Part shown: positions 32,522-42,308 of the stretch, in pieces
Position numbering within the stretch: the stretch's first letter is position 1
Layout: the number at the start of each line of letters is the position of its first letter
Assembly: GCF_001422815.1 (NCBI RefSeq)
Contig: NZ_LMMP01000003.1
Coordinates: forward strand, 202,185-266,184
Reading direction: 5' to 3'
Source: Methylobacterium sp. Leaf91
GTDB taxonomy: Bacteria > Pseudomonadota > Alphaproteobacteria > Rhizobiales > Beijerinckiaceae
Length of the DNA stretch: 64,000 bases
The notes under the pieces: model-generated
What the model was told of the DNA's origin: nothing
The model's database searches: none
What the model saw: only the letters and a program-made list of their open reading frames with translations
Translations under genes and position numbers: made by a program

Positions 32522-32821
32522 ATGACCGTTCCGGTCTATCCTTTCGACGTCTGGATCTGGGCCGCGTTCGATCCCGTCCTGATCGCCATCGCGCTGGTCA
32601 TGGGCTGGAAGTCGGATCAGTTCGTGAAGGTCATCCTGGTCTCGCTGATGGCTTTCGCCATCTCGGTGCTGGTGTCCTGGGCCGTTACCGCCATCGGCAT
32701 CCCCTGGCCGGCGCCGGTGAGCCATGACGGGCCGACCTTCTTCCCCATCCGCTGGATGGCGGGCTTCCTGTGGGGCACCGTGGGCTTCATGGCACACCAG
32801 CTCTACCGCCTGCGCGCTTGA
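32522..32821 (+). CDS. Small membrane protein between gatA and gatB (99 aa)
   Basis: Three membrane helices are visible (VWIWAAFDPVLIAIALVMGW, VILVSLMAFAISVLVSWAVTAIGI, MAGFLWGTVGFMAHQLY). It starts 10 bp after the gatA stop and ends 68 bp before gatB, so it is cotranscribed with them. It is not part of the known GatCAB enzyme, and I cannot assign a role. Confidence 0.75.
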   Translation: MTVPVYPFDVWIWAAFDPVLIAIALVMGWKSDQFVKVILVSLMAFAISVLVSWAVTAIGIPWPAPVSHDGPTFFPIRWMAGFLWGTVGFMAHQLYRLRA

Positions 32822-32889
32822 CCGCGCCGGCCGGTCCTTCCACCTTTCCGGCGCGGTTTCGCGCCGCGCAACACTGAATCCGGGCCATC

Positions 32890-34362
32890 ATGACCGCTGC
32901 CGTGAACCCCAAGAAGCTCATCAAGGGCGGCCTGCACGACTGGGAGGTCGTGATCGGCATGGAGATCCATGCTCAGGTCACGAGCCGCTCCAAACTGTTC
33001 TCCGGCGCTTCCACCGAGTTCGGTGGTGAGCCGAACGACCACGTCTCCCTGGTGGACGCGGCGATGCCCGGCATGCTGCCCGTCATCAACGAGGAATGCG
33101 TGGCCCAGGCCGTGCGCACCGGTCTCGGGCTGAAGGCGCAGATCAACCATCGCTCCGTGTTCGACCGGAAGAACTACTTCTATCCAGACCTGCCGCAGGG
33201 CTACCAGATCAGCCAGTTCAAGGACCCCATCGTCGGCGAAGGCGAGGTGTTGGTGGACCTGCCCGAGGGCGAGACCATCACGGTAGGCATCGAGCGCCTG
33301 CATCTCGAGCAGGATGCCGGCAAGTCCCTGCACGACCAGAACCCGACCCAGAGCTTCGTCGACCTCAACCGCTCGGGCGTCGCCCTGATGGAGATCGTCT
33401 CGCGGCCGGATCTCCGCTCGTCGGAGGAGGCGCGCGCCTACGTGACCAAGCTGCGCACCATCCTGCGCTATCTCGGCACCTGTGACGGCGACATGGAGAA
33501 GGGCTCCCTCCGGGCCGACGTGAACGTCTCGGTGCGCAAGCCCGGCGACCCGCTCGGCACCCGCTGCGAGATCAAGAACGTCAACTCGATCCGCTTCATC
33601 GGGCAGGCCATCGAAGTAGAGGCCCGTCGCCAGATCGCGATCATCGAGGATGGCGGCACGATCTCCCAGGAGACCCGCCTGTTCGATCCGGGCAAGGGCG
33701 AGACCCGCTCCATGCGCTCTAAGGAAGAAGCGCACGATTACCGCTACTTCCCCGACCCGGACCTGCTGCCGCTCGAATTCGACCAAGCCTATGTGGATGC
33801 GCTGGCCGAGGGCCTGCCGGAACTGCCGGACGCCAAGAAGGCCCGCTTCATCGAATCCTACGGCCTCTCCCCCTACGATGCCGGCGTGCTCATCGCCGAG
33901 CGGTCCTCCGCCGATTACTTCGAGGCGGTGGCCAAGGGCCGGGACGGCAAGGCCGCGGCGAACTGGGTGATCAACGAGCTGTTCGGCCGCCTCAACAAGG
34001 AAGGCCACAGCATCGAGACGAGCCCGGTCTCGGCCGATCAGCTCGGTGCCATCGTCGATCTCATCGGCGAGGGCGTGATCTCGGGCAAGATCGCCAAGGA
34101 CCTGTTCGAGATCGTCTGGTCCGAGGGTGGCGACCCGCGTCAGGTCGTCGAAGCGCGCGGCATGAAGCAGGTGACGGATACCGGCGCCATCGAGGCGGCG
34201 GTGGACGAGATCATCGCCAAGAACCCCGACAAGGTGCAGCAGGCCAAGGAAAAGCCGACCCTGCTCGGCTGGTTCGTCGGCCAGACCATGAAAGCCACCG
34301 GCGGCAAGGCCAACCCGGCGGCCGTGAACGCATTGCTGAAGGCGAAGCTCGGAATCGAATAA
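32890..34362 (+). CDS. gatB: Aspartyl/glutamyl-tRNA amidotransferase subunit B
   Basis: The product is 490 residues. Family motifs are clear: [84 protein letters not shown], the [10 protein letters not shown] motif, and a C-terminal YqeY-like tail ending [17 protein letters not shown]. GatB phosphorylates the mischarged tRNA end and transfers ammonia. Confidence 0.97.
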   Translation: MTAAVNPKKLIKGGLHDWEVVIGMEIHAQVTSRSKLFSGASTEFGGEPNDHVSLVDAAMPGMLPVINEECVAQAVRTGLGLKAQINHRSVFDRKNYFYPDLPQGYQISQFKDPIVGEGEVLVDLPEGETITVGIERLHLEQDAGKSLHDQNPTQSFVDLNRSGVALMEIVSRPDLRSSEEARAYVTKLRTILRYLGTCDGDMEKGSLRADVNVSVRKPGDPLGTRCEIKNVNSIRFIGQAIEVEARRQIAIIEDGGTISQETRLFDPGKGETRSMRSKEEAHDYRYFPDPDLLPLEFDQAYVDALAEGLPELPDAKKARFIESYGLSPYDAGVLIAERSSADYFEAVAKGRDGKAAANWVINELFGRLNKEGHSIETSPVSADQLGAIVDLIGEGVISGKIAKDLFEIVWSEGGDPRQVVEARGMKQVTDTGAIEAAVDEIIAKNPDKVQQAKEKPTLLGWFVGQTMKATGGKANPAAVNALLKAKLGIE

Positions 34363-34375
34363 GGCTGGGCCGATC

Positions 34376-34780
34376 CTGGACGCGGACCGGTTCGTCCCTA
34401 GGAGGGACACGGCCGCGGCCGCGCCCTACGCCGACCTCCGGCATGTGGGTGCCAGCGCCATTCCGGGGTGTCTCACGAAAGGCGGCCTCGATCTCGTCGT
34501 GCGGGTGGATGCGGCGGAGTTTGCCCGCGTCGAGACGGCAATCGCTGCCTCGTTCCGGATGATGAAGCCCGGCTCGATCCGAACGGACGATTTCGCGGCC
34601 TTCGTGGACGAGACACGCGCGATTTCGCTGGGCCTCCAACTCACCGTCGAGAATGGCCGCTATTGGCGCAGTCCAACGCGTTCAAGATGGGGTGCGAGGG
34701 GCTTTCCATGGCGGCGTATCACGCCGGAGAAGGCGGCCTTCATCGACGCGGCGCTGACCGCGCGGGCGCGACGAGGGTGA
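34376..34780 (+). pseudogene. Decayed GrpB-family (UPF0157) nucleotidyltransferase-like gene
   Basis: The frame carries LRHVGASAIPGCLTKGGLDLVVRV, close to the GrpB signature H-V-G-S-T-A-V-P-G-x-x-x-K-x-x-x-D-x-x-V-V, and later GLQLTVENG. The rest is split: NAFKMGCEGLSMAAYHA lies in a different frame, and EKAAFIDAALTARA is back in the first one. About 20 family residues are missing between the two parts, and no good start codon lies upstream. This fits a deletion with compensating frameshifts. Confidence 0.6.
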
Positions 34781-34806
34781 TCGTATCGAAGAGAGCGATC
34801 GCCTAA

Positions 34807-35436
34807 CGCGCTCGGTCATCGTGAGACCGCGCAGCCGAGCCGCGGCTGACGGCTTCTGCGAGCGGCTTCCGGCACGACGCTCAGATCTGCGAACGCCCTG
34901 CATGGAAGGAGAGGGGAGCTGCGCCAGCCGAAAGCGATGCTCTCATGGATTATCCCGCTCGCGCGGATCGCGCAGCGGGTGGGCCCCGAAACCAGACGAT
35001 CCGCCACGAACCATGGCCGATCCTGCAACGACATAGGCGGCGGAAGCGGTCGAGTTGGGGCATTCTGCGTATTCGAAGTCGTGCCGTGTCGGCCGCTTCT
35101 GCACCCCGGAGACCGCCTCCGTCCCGTAATTCGTATTTGTGCTGCTCAACGTCCGGACCGAATTAAACCCGGATGATCGTCACAGCATCCTGCTGGGGTG
35201 GAGTCATTCCCGTCTCCTGCGGCTAAGTTGGTCGCGATCGACAAACGATCAGCGCCTCCTCGTTGCTTGAGATGTGCTTTGCTTCGAAGCACATGATCAA
35301 GGTGCGACTGGATTTGACCCGCGTCAAGTCCCTATCTCCACTTTCTCGAACCTGTATTCATTCCCATCTGGACGGTTCGGGAAAAGCTATGGACCTTCAG
35401 GCGCTTGGCGCTTCGCGGCCGCCGCGCAGGCCCGCC
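34807..35436. other. 630-bp gap without a gene
   Basis: No frame in either strand has coding quality or a usable ribosome site. The GC content is locally lower than in the genes around it. The only structured element I see is the palindrome at 35314-35327. No tRNA-like clover or strong terminator was found. The chemoreceptor gene ends into it from the right. Confidence 0.6.
35314..35327. promoter_or_regulatory. FNR/FixK-type palindrome TTGAC-N4-GTCAA
   Basis: TTGAC, CCGC and GTCAA make a perfect 14-bp inverted repeat of the Crp/Fnr class (oxygen or nitric-oxide regulators use TTGA(T/C)-N4-(A/G)TCAA). No gene lies downstream on the plus strand for about 6 kb, and the minus-strand gene ends at 35437. 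A missed small RNA or a relic promoter are the options. Confidence 0.4.
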
Positions 35437-37242
35437 TCAGGCGATGTTTCGCAGGGCGCCGCTCCCGGTCGAGGGGGAAAGGCTCGGCGCCTTGCCCGTC
35501 GCCGCCTCGTAATCGGCGGCCAGATCCGCAGCGCCGCGCAGACGCCCCGGCTCGTCGCGGTAGCTGCCCGTTCCGGCCACGGGTGCCCCCTGCCATTGCC
35601 TCTCGATCGCCAGACGCTCGGGCGTGCCGGCGAAGGCGGCGATGAAAGCATCCGCCGCCATGAGCAGGCGGCAGGCGCTCGGATGGTCGGCGACGGCGGC
35701 GGTGTAGTACCAGGGTGCGGGTGCGATGTTGCCGGGCACGATCTCGATGCGGCCGCGCCACGGGCTGTCGGCGCCGGTGCAGGCCCAGTGCATGATCGGC
35801 GCGTCCACGGCGAAGGCATCCACCACGCCCTCGGCCAGCGCGTCGTGGATGCGGCCCTGGTCGGTGATCGGCACGAGGCTGCCGAGGGTCGCTACCCGCC
35901 TTCCCTTCGCCTGGAGGTTCTCGGCCCAGCGCAGTCCGGCGGCCTCCAGCGTGGCATAGGCGCTCGGATCGTTGATGATGCCCAGGGTCCGCCCTTCGAG
36001 GTCGGACAGGCTGCGGATGCGCGTGTCGCCGGTGCGGCGGGCCAGCACGTAATGGAGATGGGTATAGGCCTGCGAATAGGCGATGGCGCCGAATCCCGGG
36101 CTCGGCGGCAGGGCCGACCAGACGATGTCGGCGGGTGCCTCGGCGGCGGTCCGGCCCGCATCGAGCAGTTCCGTGCACTGGTCCCAGGGGCATTCGACGA
36201 AGACCGGCGCGACGCCGAGGGAGCGAGCGAAGGCCGTGGCATAGGCGATGTCGAGGCCGAGCAGGGCGCCGCCGGCAGCCTTGCGGAAGGACAACCCCTT
36301 GAAATCGGGCTCCACGGCGATCCGCAGGGTACCGCGCGCCCGGATGTCGTCGAGGAGATCGAAGCCCTTCGGACGGCGGGCGAGACCGTGTCGGGCCATG
36401 TCCGGCGCGGGCAGGCCCGAGACGGCCGCCTGCAGCGTGGCATCGGCGAGGGCCAGGGCGCGGACGGCCTTGGCCTCCGTCCGGTCGATACTGCTCTGCA
36501 TGGCACCGAGAGCCTCGCCGATGGAGGCGTTGCTGGCGCTGATCGCGGACAATTCGACGCCGACACCGCCGAGCAGGGTCTCGATCCGGTCGGCGGTGGA
36601 CCGCACGGAACCGGCGAGTCCGTCCAGGGCATGGTCGGTCGAGACGCGCAGGGCGGAGAGATCGGCGCGGACATCGGAGAAATCGATGATGCCGGCCGCG
36701 TTGCGCGCACTCTCCCGGGTCTGGTCGGCCAGGGCGCGGACCTCGGCGGCAACGACGGCGAAACCGCGCCCATGCTCACCGGCTCTCGCTGCCTCGATCG
36801 TCGCGTTCAACGACAGCATCCGGATCGTCGCGCCGATCCCATCGATGGCGGCGACGATCCGGCTCGCCTCGGCGGCCTTGGTGTCGATGCGCGCGCCGAT
36901 GCGGGCGATCTCGGCGTTGATCGCGCGCATGGCCTGCCCGACCGCATCCACGAGTTCCCCGCGAAGGCGATCGGCCGTCCCCGCCGCCGTGTCACGCCCG
37001 ACGCTGCCGAGCGTCGCCGCCAGGGAACGGTCGACGCCTGTCGATTGGCGACGGATCTCGCGGGTGAAGCTGGCGGCCTGTCCATTGGCGCGGGCGGCGT
37101 GGCGCATGAGCGTCGCCATGCCGGCCACAGCGTCGGTGACGCCCCCGCCTTCGGGCGCCGCGGTCGGGTCGTTCTCAAAGGCGTCGATGGATTTCAGCAC
37201 GTGACCCGACCCAGCCGAGAAGATGCCGGAAGAATCGCTCAT
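35437..37242 (-). CDS. Soluble chemoreceptor fused to a C-terminal solute-binding domain
   Basis: The product is 601 residues without signal peptide or membrane helix. The N-terminal half is methyl-accepting coiled coil with the hairpin tip at about 138-178 ([34 protein letters not shown]). Residues about 301-545 are a family-3 periplasmic solute-binding fold ([75 protein letters not shown]). Such binding domains normally lie outside the cell; here it would sense an intracellular ligand and signal to CheA. Typical basic C-terminal CheR-binding tail is absent. Confidence 0.85.
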   Translation of the reverse strand: MSDSSGIFSAGSGHVLKSIDAFENDPTAAPEGGGVTDAVAGMATLMRHAARANGQAASFTREIRRQSTGVDRSLAATLGSVGRDTAAGTADRLRGELVDAVGQAMRAINAEIARIGARIDTKAAEASRIVAAIDGIGATIRMLSLNATIEAARAGEHGRGFAVVAAEVRALADQTRESARNAAGIIDFSDVRADLSALRVSTDHALDGLAGSVRSTADRIETLLGGVGVELSAISASNASIGEALGAMQSSIDRTEAKAVRALALADATLQAAVSGLPAPDMARHGLARRPKGFDLLDDIRARGTLRIAVEPDFKGLSFRKAAGGALLGLDIAYATAFARSLGVAPVFVECPWDQCTELLDAGRTAAEAPADIVWSALPPSPGFGAIAYSQAYTHLHYVLARRTGDTRIRSLSDLEGRTLGIINDPSAYATLEAAGLRWAENLQAKGRRVATLGSLVPITDQGRIHDALAEGVVDAFAVDAPIMHWACTGADSPWRGRIEIVPGNIAPAPWYYTAAVADHPSACRLLMAADAFIAAFAGTPERLAIERQWQGAPVAGTGSYRDEPGRLRGAADLAADYEAATGKAPSLSPSTGSGALRNIA

Positions 37243-37380
37243 GGCCCTTAAGCGCTGTTGAAACCTCTTCGCGATCCGTGCTCAACTTCGCGCCAATACT
37301 GAAGAAGTTTTCACCTCTTCATCGCCGGGGCATGCTGCCCCGAGGCATTCGGCGAGCGCGACGTCTTCCCGGCCAGGGCT

Positions 37381-38406
37381 TCAGCGGGCCGCCGCCCCCG
37401 GAACACGCTCCTGCCCGGAGGAGGCGGAGGGTCCCGTGAAGCGGTCGCGCAGGGTCTTCCAGAACGCGCCGCCATGGGCACCGGGCTCGCCCACGGAGAC
37501 GGTGGCGTTCATGCCGGCCACCAGGGTGACGCCGTCGGGAACCCTCTCGATGCGGATGCGCACGGGGACGCGCTGGGCGAGGCGCACCCAGGTATAGACC
37601 GGGTCGACATTGGGCAGGCCCTGCGTGCTCGGCGAGGCGTTGGCGTTGCTGATGCCAAGCGTGATGCTCTCCACCCGGCCATCGATGAGGGCCGAGTAAC
37701 CGAGGAGTTCGGCCCTCGCCACGTCACCCACACGGATATGGGCCAGCTTCGTCTCCTCGAAATAGCCGTCGATCCAGAACGAATCGGTGTCGATCACCGC
37801 GACGTTGACGGTGCCGGCGGTGGCGTAGTCGCCCGCACGCAGAAGGAGGTTGGTGACACGCCCGTTCACCGGCGAGCGTACTTCCGTGCGCCCTCGGTTG
37901 ACCCTGGCCTGATGCAGCTGCGCCTTCGCGGAAGCCAGCGCCGCTTCCGCGATCTTGGCGGTGCCGGCATATTGCTGCTTTTCCTCCACTGAGGTGGAAA
38001 GGGTGGATAGCGCCTCACGCCGGGCCGCCTGGGTCCGCTTCACCTGAAGGTCGGCCTCGCGGTTCTCCAGTTCGGCCTGGGCGGTGGCGATGGAAATGTC
38101 GAAATCCACCGGATCGATGACGTAGAGCACATCGCCCTTGGCGACGTTCTGGTTGTCGGCCACGCGAAGATCGACGATCTGGCCGGAGACCTGGGGCGCT
38201 ACGCTGGCCACCTGCACGCGGACGCGCCCGTCGCGGGTCCAGGGCGCGGTGACGTAGAATTGCCAGACCAGGGCGGCGGCCAGGCAGGCGCAAGCCAGGA
38301 TCACAACGGTCGCCAGGAGCCGCACCACGCGCCACCATCGGCGCCTGGCGAGGGACGGCGCGCGCTCGCGGGACGGGCGAGCATCGGAGAGATCGTCGTC
38401 GGCCAT
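37381..38406 (-). CDS. HlyD/EmrA-type membrane fusion protein
   Basis: About 341 residues. One N-terminal membrane helix (VVRLLATVVILACACLAAALVWQF) is followed by the split lipoyl domain (VASVAPQVSGQIVDLRVADNQNVAKGDVLYVIDP; RSPVNGRVTNLLLRAGDY), a helical hairpin and a beta barrel (TDSFWIDGYFEETKLAHIRVGD). This is the AaeA/EmrA layout. With the FUSC and DUF1656 genes upstream it forms an aromatic-acid-type efflux unit across both membranes. GTG at 38436 is an alternative start; neither has a strong Shine-Dalgarno. Confidence 0.88.
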   Translation of the reverse strand: MADDDLSDARPSRERAPSLARRRWWRVVRLLATVVILACACLAAALVWQFYVTAPWTRDGRVRVQVASVAPQVSGQIVDLRVADNQNVAKGDVLYVIDPVDFDISIATAQAELENREADLQVKRTQAARREALSTLSTSVEEKQQYAGTAKIAEAALASAKAQLHQARVNRGRTEVRSPVNGRVTNLLLRAGDYATAGTVNVAVIDTDSFWIDGYFEETKLAHIRVGDVARAELLGYSALIDGRVESITLGISNANASPSTQGLPNVDPVYTWVRLAQRVPVRIRIERVPDGVTLVAGMNATVSVGEPGAHGGAFWKTLRDRFTGPSASSGQERVPGAAAR

Positions 38407-38441
38407 TGTCAAGCAAGATCCATGTCGGCGGTACACATTGC

Positions 38442-38636
38442 TCAGAAGAGAACGATGAGAAGCGCGAGGATGCAGACGAAGATCCCCGCCTCGGCCAGCG
38501 GCGGGTTGGCGACGTAGCGGCTGAAGCGGATGCGGCTGAAGCCGAACCGCAGGAGCACCATGATGGCCAGGGCCGCCACCACATAGGCGACGAAGGGCGA
38601 GATCAGGACGCCGCCGAGATCGATGTCATGCCGCAC
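38442..38636 (-). CDS. DUF1656 (AaeX-like) small membrane protein (64 aa)
   Basis: MRHDIDLGGVLISPFVAYVVAALAIMVLLRFGFSR and a second helix (AGIFVCILALLIVLF) match the DUF1656/AaeX family of about 65 residues. Members are always encoded between the FUSC and HlyD components of this exporter type, as here. Confidence 0.85.
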   Translation of the reverse strand: MRHDIDLGGVLISPFVAYVVAALAIMVLLRFGFSRIRFSRYVANPPLAEAGIFVCILALLIVLF

Positions 38637-38648
38637 GGGGCGCCTCCA

Positions 38649-40673
38649 TCAGGCCGGTCGCAGGATGCCGAGGCGGCGCAGGAGGCGGTGCTGGCTCTCC
38701 ATGATGCCGCCCGCCGTCACCAGGTCGCTGACGAGGCGGGCGATGTCGAGCCGCGTCGGACCGCCCACGGATCGGCCGTGCCGGAGGAACGCACGAACGG
38801 ACCGGGCGAGCGTGGCCGCGTCCGCCGCCTCCAGTCCCTCCCGCGCCTGCCTCGCGGCATCGTTCAGAGAAGGCTCGTCGGGGAGGCGGCACAGCTGGGC
38901 ATGGGCGCGGGCGGCGGCCGATTCGAGGCGGGCTAGGTCGAAGGCGCGGTCCAGGCTCGCCGCGCGGACGGCGCCGCTGCCCGAACTCCATTGCGAGAAT
39001 TGCAGCAGCCGATCGCTGTTGAGGCTGGTGCGGGTGGTGGCGTCGCCGCCATCGCCGGCCAGCGCGTCCAGCACCGAATCCCGAGCCGAATCGAGGGCGA
39101 AGGCGCGGCGCTGGGCGGGCGAGATCGGCAGTACGATCCGCACCGCGACGAAGAGGATACAAGCCGCCATGGTCACCAGGAACGCGTTCGCCAGGAAGGT
39201 CTGCGCGTCGTAGGTCTGCGGGTTGGAGGGCGACAGGAGGACCATGAAGAACACGAGCAGGATGAAGCCGATTCCGAATGTCGGCGGGTTCAGGCTGAGA
39301 AAGCACGCCACGAAGATCACCGGCGCGATGGCGATGGCGAGCAGCGGGAAGCCCTGCTCGCCCCCCAGCACGCCGAAGAGCACGATTCCGGCGCAGAGCG
39401 CCGCGATAGGCATGCCGATGAGGACGCCGCGGGCGAAAGCCTTCGAATCCGGCGCGATGGCCGAGAGCGAACAGGTCGCCGCCACCTGTACCAAGGCGAA
39501 GGAGGTGGCGGGCCAGCCGGCGGCGATGAGGAGGAGGGCGGTGGCGCCAAAGGCGATCCCCACCCGTGCCGCCCCACGAAGGGCCACTGGCAGGTCGCGA
39601 TGCGTCGGCAGGGCGACGTCGCGCTTCGGTCGGCACCCGGTGGAGAGGGCGTTCAATCCGTCCTCGGCAAAGGAGGCGGCGCGCGCGAAATCGAGGCCGC
39701 GCTGCAGCGCCAGGATCTCCAGGGGCGCGCTCGTCTCACTCTGGATCGCCTCATCCACCAGGGCACCGAGACGATGCGAAGCCGCGTCGGCATCGGGCTT
39801 CCCGTCGTCGGTCAGACCCAAACAGATCCGGCGGGCCTCGGCGACAGCCTTACTCTGGCGGTCCAGCAAGGCGGCGGCGGCCGTGAAGGCACGGCTCGCC
39901 GCCGCCATGGCGTAGAGCGCGGCGATGGCGCTGCGCGCCCCGGCGGCCCGGCGGGCGCCGTCGTCGAGTTCGCCGCCGATGGCGCTGGCATCGGCGCGCA
40001 TCACCGCGATCTGCCGGATCAGGGCCGCCGCCCGCTCCGAGCCGGGATCCGCCCGGGACAGAGTCTCGCGGGCGAAAGCCCTGGTGGCCGACAGGGCCTC
40101 CGAGAGCGGCTTGCGCAGGGTGCGCCACGTGCTGGGCGAGGCCAGCGCGTCGTTGATGAAGGTGATGGCGACGATGCCGATGGTGATCGCCGCGACACGG
40201 TCGATGGCGGCCTCGAAGACCGCCTGCGGCGTGTCGATATGGGCGACGGCGACGATGGCGACGGTGAAGCCCGCGAGCATGGCGCCATAGGCCCGCGTGT
40301 CCTGCAGGAAGTGGGCGACGAAGACGCAGAGGCCGAGCCAGGTCGCCACGGAGACCAAGAGGAGAACCCTGTCCTGTCCGAACGCACCGATCAGCAGGAT
40401 CGATATCGCGCCCCCCGCCAGGGTGCCGAGAAAGCGGTACAGTGCCTTGGACAGGGCCTGGCCGCGTTTGGGCTGGGCCAGGATCGCCACGCAGACGGCG
40501 GCCGAGGAGGCGCCGGAGAGCTGAAGCCAGAACCCGGCGTAGAGGGCCAGCACCATGGCGAGCCAGATCCGCAGGGCGAAAGCCCAGGCGGAGGGCGCGG
40601 GGACGACGCGCTCCAGGAGCACGAGCACGCGGTCGGCCGGGGAGGGGCGTGTTTCGGCGGACAGCCCGCTCAT
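38649..40673 (-). CDS. FUSC-family inner-membrane transporter (AaeB-like)
   Basis: From the ATG at 40673 (GGAG 9 bases upstream) the product is 674 residues. Two blocks of membrane helices flank a cytoplasmic helical region, the AaeB layout: FALRIWLAMVLALYAGFWLQLSGASSAAVCVAILAQPKRGQALSKALYRFLGTLAGG, and a second block starting VGIFGATALLL-like ALRGAARVGIAFGATALLLIAAGW. It should export aromatic carboxylic acids or related compounds using the fusion protein encoded downstream. Confidence 0.87.
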   Translation of the reverse strand: MSGLSAETRPSPADRVLVLLERVVPAPSAWAFALRIWLAMVLALYAGFWLQLSGASSAAVCVAILAQPKRGQALSKALYRFLGTLAGGAISILLIGAFGQDRVLLLVSVATWLGLCVFVAHFLQDTRAYGAMLAGFTVAIVAVAHIDTPQAVFEAAIDRVAAITIGIVAITFINDALASPSTWRTLRKPLSEALSATRAFARETLSRADPGSERAAALIRQIAVMRADASAIGGELDDGARRAAGARSAIAALYAMAAASRAFTAAAALLDRQSKAVAEARRICLGLTDDGKPDADAASHRLGALVDEAIQSETSAPLEILALQRGLDFARAASFAEDGLNALSTGCRPKRDVALPTHRDLPVALRGAARVGIAFGATALLLIAAGWPATSFALVQVAATCSLSAIAPDSKAFARGVLIGMPIAALCAGIVLFGVLGGEQGFPLLAIAIAPVIFVACFLSLNPPTFGIGFILLVFFMVLLSPSNPQTYDAQTFLANAFLVTMAACILFVAVRIVLPISPAQRRAFALDSARDSVLDALAGDGGDATTRTSLNSDRLLQFSQWSSGSGAVRAASLDRAFDLARLESAAARAHAQLCRLPDEPSLNDAARQAREGLEAADAATLARSVRAFLRHGRSVGGPTRLDIARLVSDLVTAGGIMESQHRLLRRLGILRPA

Positions 40674-40704
40674 CGGCAGGCTCCGCTCACAGGGAAAGCC
40701 CCGT

Positions 40705-41121
40705 TCACAGGGAAGGCTCGCCCGCCGCCGCATCCGCGGCCTTGCCGGCGACCCGCATCTGCCAGAGGCAGAGGAGGGGCGTCACCACCAGCTCCATGAT
40801 CAGCGCCCCCAGCATGACCGCCGAAGGCAGCCCGGTAAGATAGAGACCGAGCAGCCGCGCCAGACCGCCGAGCGCGACGACGAGGGTCAGGAAGCGGAAC
40901 AGGCGCGATTTCGCCTCGATGGCCGGGACGCAGCTCCAGAACAGGATACCGATGCCCATCAGAAGACCCGACAGGTAGCGGAAATGACTGTCGGCGGAGA
41001 TCTGGGCCAGGCTGTTGCTGCCGACTCCTCCAAGCCCGAACAGGATTCCGAAGAGGCCGGACGCCACCGGTATGATCGCGGCCACCGCCACGACTCGTTG
41101 CAGCGCCTCGCGCTCCCGCAT
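40705..41121 (-). CDS. DUF4345 family membrane protein (138 aa)
   Basis: Four membrane helices with the family pattern ALQRVVAVAAIIPVASGLFGILFG, SHFRYLSGLLMGIGILFWSCVPAIEAKSRLFRFLTLVVALGGLARLL. It starts the minus-strand exporter operon, 31 bp before the FUSC start. Function of DUF4345 is unknown; it may be cotranscribed with the exporter by chance or take part in it. Confidence 0.8.
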   Translation of the reverse strand: MREREALQRVVAVAAIIPVASGLFGILFGLGGVGSNSLAQISADSHFRYLSGLLMGIGILFWSCVPAIEAKSRLFRFLTLVVALGGLARLLGLYLTGLPSAVMLGALIMELVVTPLLCLWQMRVAGKAADAAAGEPSL

Positions 41122-41186
41122 GCGTCCGTTCCCCGTTCAGGCCCGGCTGATCCCGCGCCCGCGAGCCGGCTCCCAGCCGAACTAGA

Positions 41187-41456
41187 TCAGGCCTTGATCT
41201 CCTTCAAGCGCTTGACGCATTTACTATAATATTGCGGCCATTTCGGTCCTTGCGCGGCCTTGTCGGCGACCGAAAGGGCGCGCCATTCGGCACCGCACTT
41301 CTTCTGCCGCTCCCTGGCAGCGTTCTGCCCCACGCTCAATTCCTTCGCGGCGGCATCCGGGGAAGCGGCCACAGGGGCCTGGGCGGACGCGGCCGTGGCG
41401 AAGCCCAGAACCATGGACACCGCGATCACCATGGCTGGAAAACAACAAACCCGCAT
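41187..41456 (-). CDS. Small exported protein of unknown function (89 aa)
   Basis: A signal peptide (MRVCCFPAMVIAVSMVLGFATAASA) precedes a short mature part with two Cys: KCGAEWRALSVADKAAQGPKWPQYYSKCVKRLK. This two-Cys pattern (CGAEW ... WPxYYxxC) is common in Hyphomicrobiales periplasmic proteins of unknown role. It is a single gene between the exporter operon and the GST gene. Confidence 0.75.
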   Translation of the reverse strand: MRVCCFPAMVIAVSMVLGFATAASAQAPVAASPDAAAKELSVGQNAARERQKKCGAEWRALSVADKAAQGPKWPQYYSKCVKRLKEIKA

Positions 41457-41668
41457 GATTGCAACCCCAGATCGTTACCCTGCACTCACGAAACGGAGGC
41501 AGAGCCGACCTCATCACAGCCAGAAGTCGGGGGGAGAGCAAGTCTCTTCGTAGCGCCGCCCCATGCCGTCCACCGTTGGATGTCGGCGTGAAAGCTGCAA
41601 CCATCCGCTTTCTCGTCCGGTTTGAATCGGCGATATGACGCGACCCTGACAGGAGCGGGACGTTTCCC

Positions 41669-42304
41669 ATGGCCGCCGCCACCCAGAAGCCCATCGACGT
41701 CCATACCTGGGGCACGCCCAACGGTTGGAAGATTCCCATCATGCTGGAAGAGTGCGGCCTGCCCTATCGGGTGGTGCCGGTGAATATCGGCAAGGGCGAC
41801 CAGCTGGCCCCGGACTTTTTGGCGATCTCGCCCAACAATAAGATTCCGGCCATCGTCGATCCGGACGGCCCCGGCGGGAAGCCGATCTCGATCTTCGAAT
41901 CGGGGGCGATTCTGCAGTATCTCGGTCGCAAGACCGGGTGCCTTTACCCGACCGACGAACGCGCCAGAGCGGCGGTGGACGAATGGCTGTTCTGGCAGGT
42001 CGGCGGCTTCGGACCGATGCTTGGCCAGACCCATCATTTCCGGATCTACGCGCAGGAGAAGATCCCCTACGCCATCGAGCGGTTCACCACCGAATCGCAT
42101 CGGCTCTACGGCGTGCTGGATCGCCGCCTCGCGGATCGCGACTACGTGGCCGGCGAATATTCCATCGCCGACATCGCGATCCTCACCTGGGCCAAGCATC
42201 ACGAGAAGCAGGATATCGATCTGTCGAGCCTGCCGAATGTCCGGCGCTGGCTCGATCTGGTTCTGGCGAGACCCGCCGTGAAGCGAGGCTTCGCGGCGAT
42301 CTGA
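41669..42304 (+). CDS. Glutathione S-transferase, YfcG/Ure2-like
   Basis: The product is 211 residues. The N-terminal thioredoxin fold has TWGTPNGWKIPIMLEECGLPY, NNKIPAIVDPDGPGGKPISIFESGAILQYLG; the C-terminal helical domain has WLFWQVGGFGPMLGQTHHF and YSIADIAILTWAK. The T-P-N-G motif and E-S-G-A-I are typical of the nu-class (YfcG), which act as glutathione-dependent disulfide or peroxide reductases. Standing alone, it is likely part of stress defence. Confidence 0.92.
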   Translation: MAAATQKPIDVHTWGTPNGWKIPIMLEECGLPYRVVPVNIGKGDQLAPDFLAISPNNKIPAIVDPDGPGGKPISIFESGAILQYLGRKTGCLYPTDERARAAVDEWLFWQVGGFGPMLGQTHHFRIYAQEKIPYAIERFTTESHRLYGVLDRRLADRDYVAGEYSIADIAILTWAKHHEKQDIDLSSLPNVRRWLDLVLARPAVKRGFAAI

Positions 42305-42308
42305 TCCG

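Noticed and set aside
38991..40799. 602-codon plus-strand frame opposite the FUSC gene
   Set aside because: Low-complexity Arg/Gly/Gln/Asp sequence with no hydrophobic core; the minus-strand FUSC gene explains the region.
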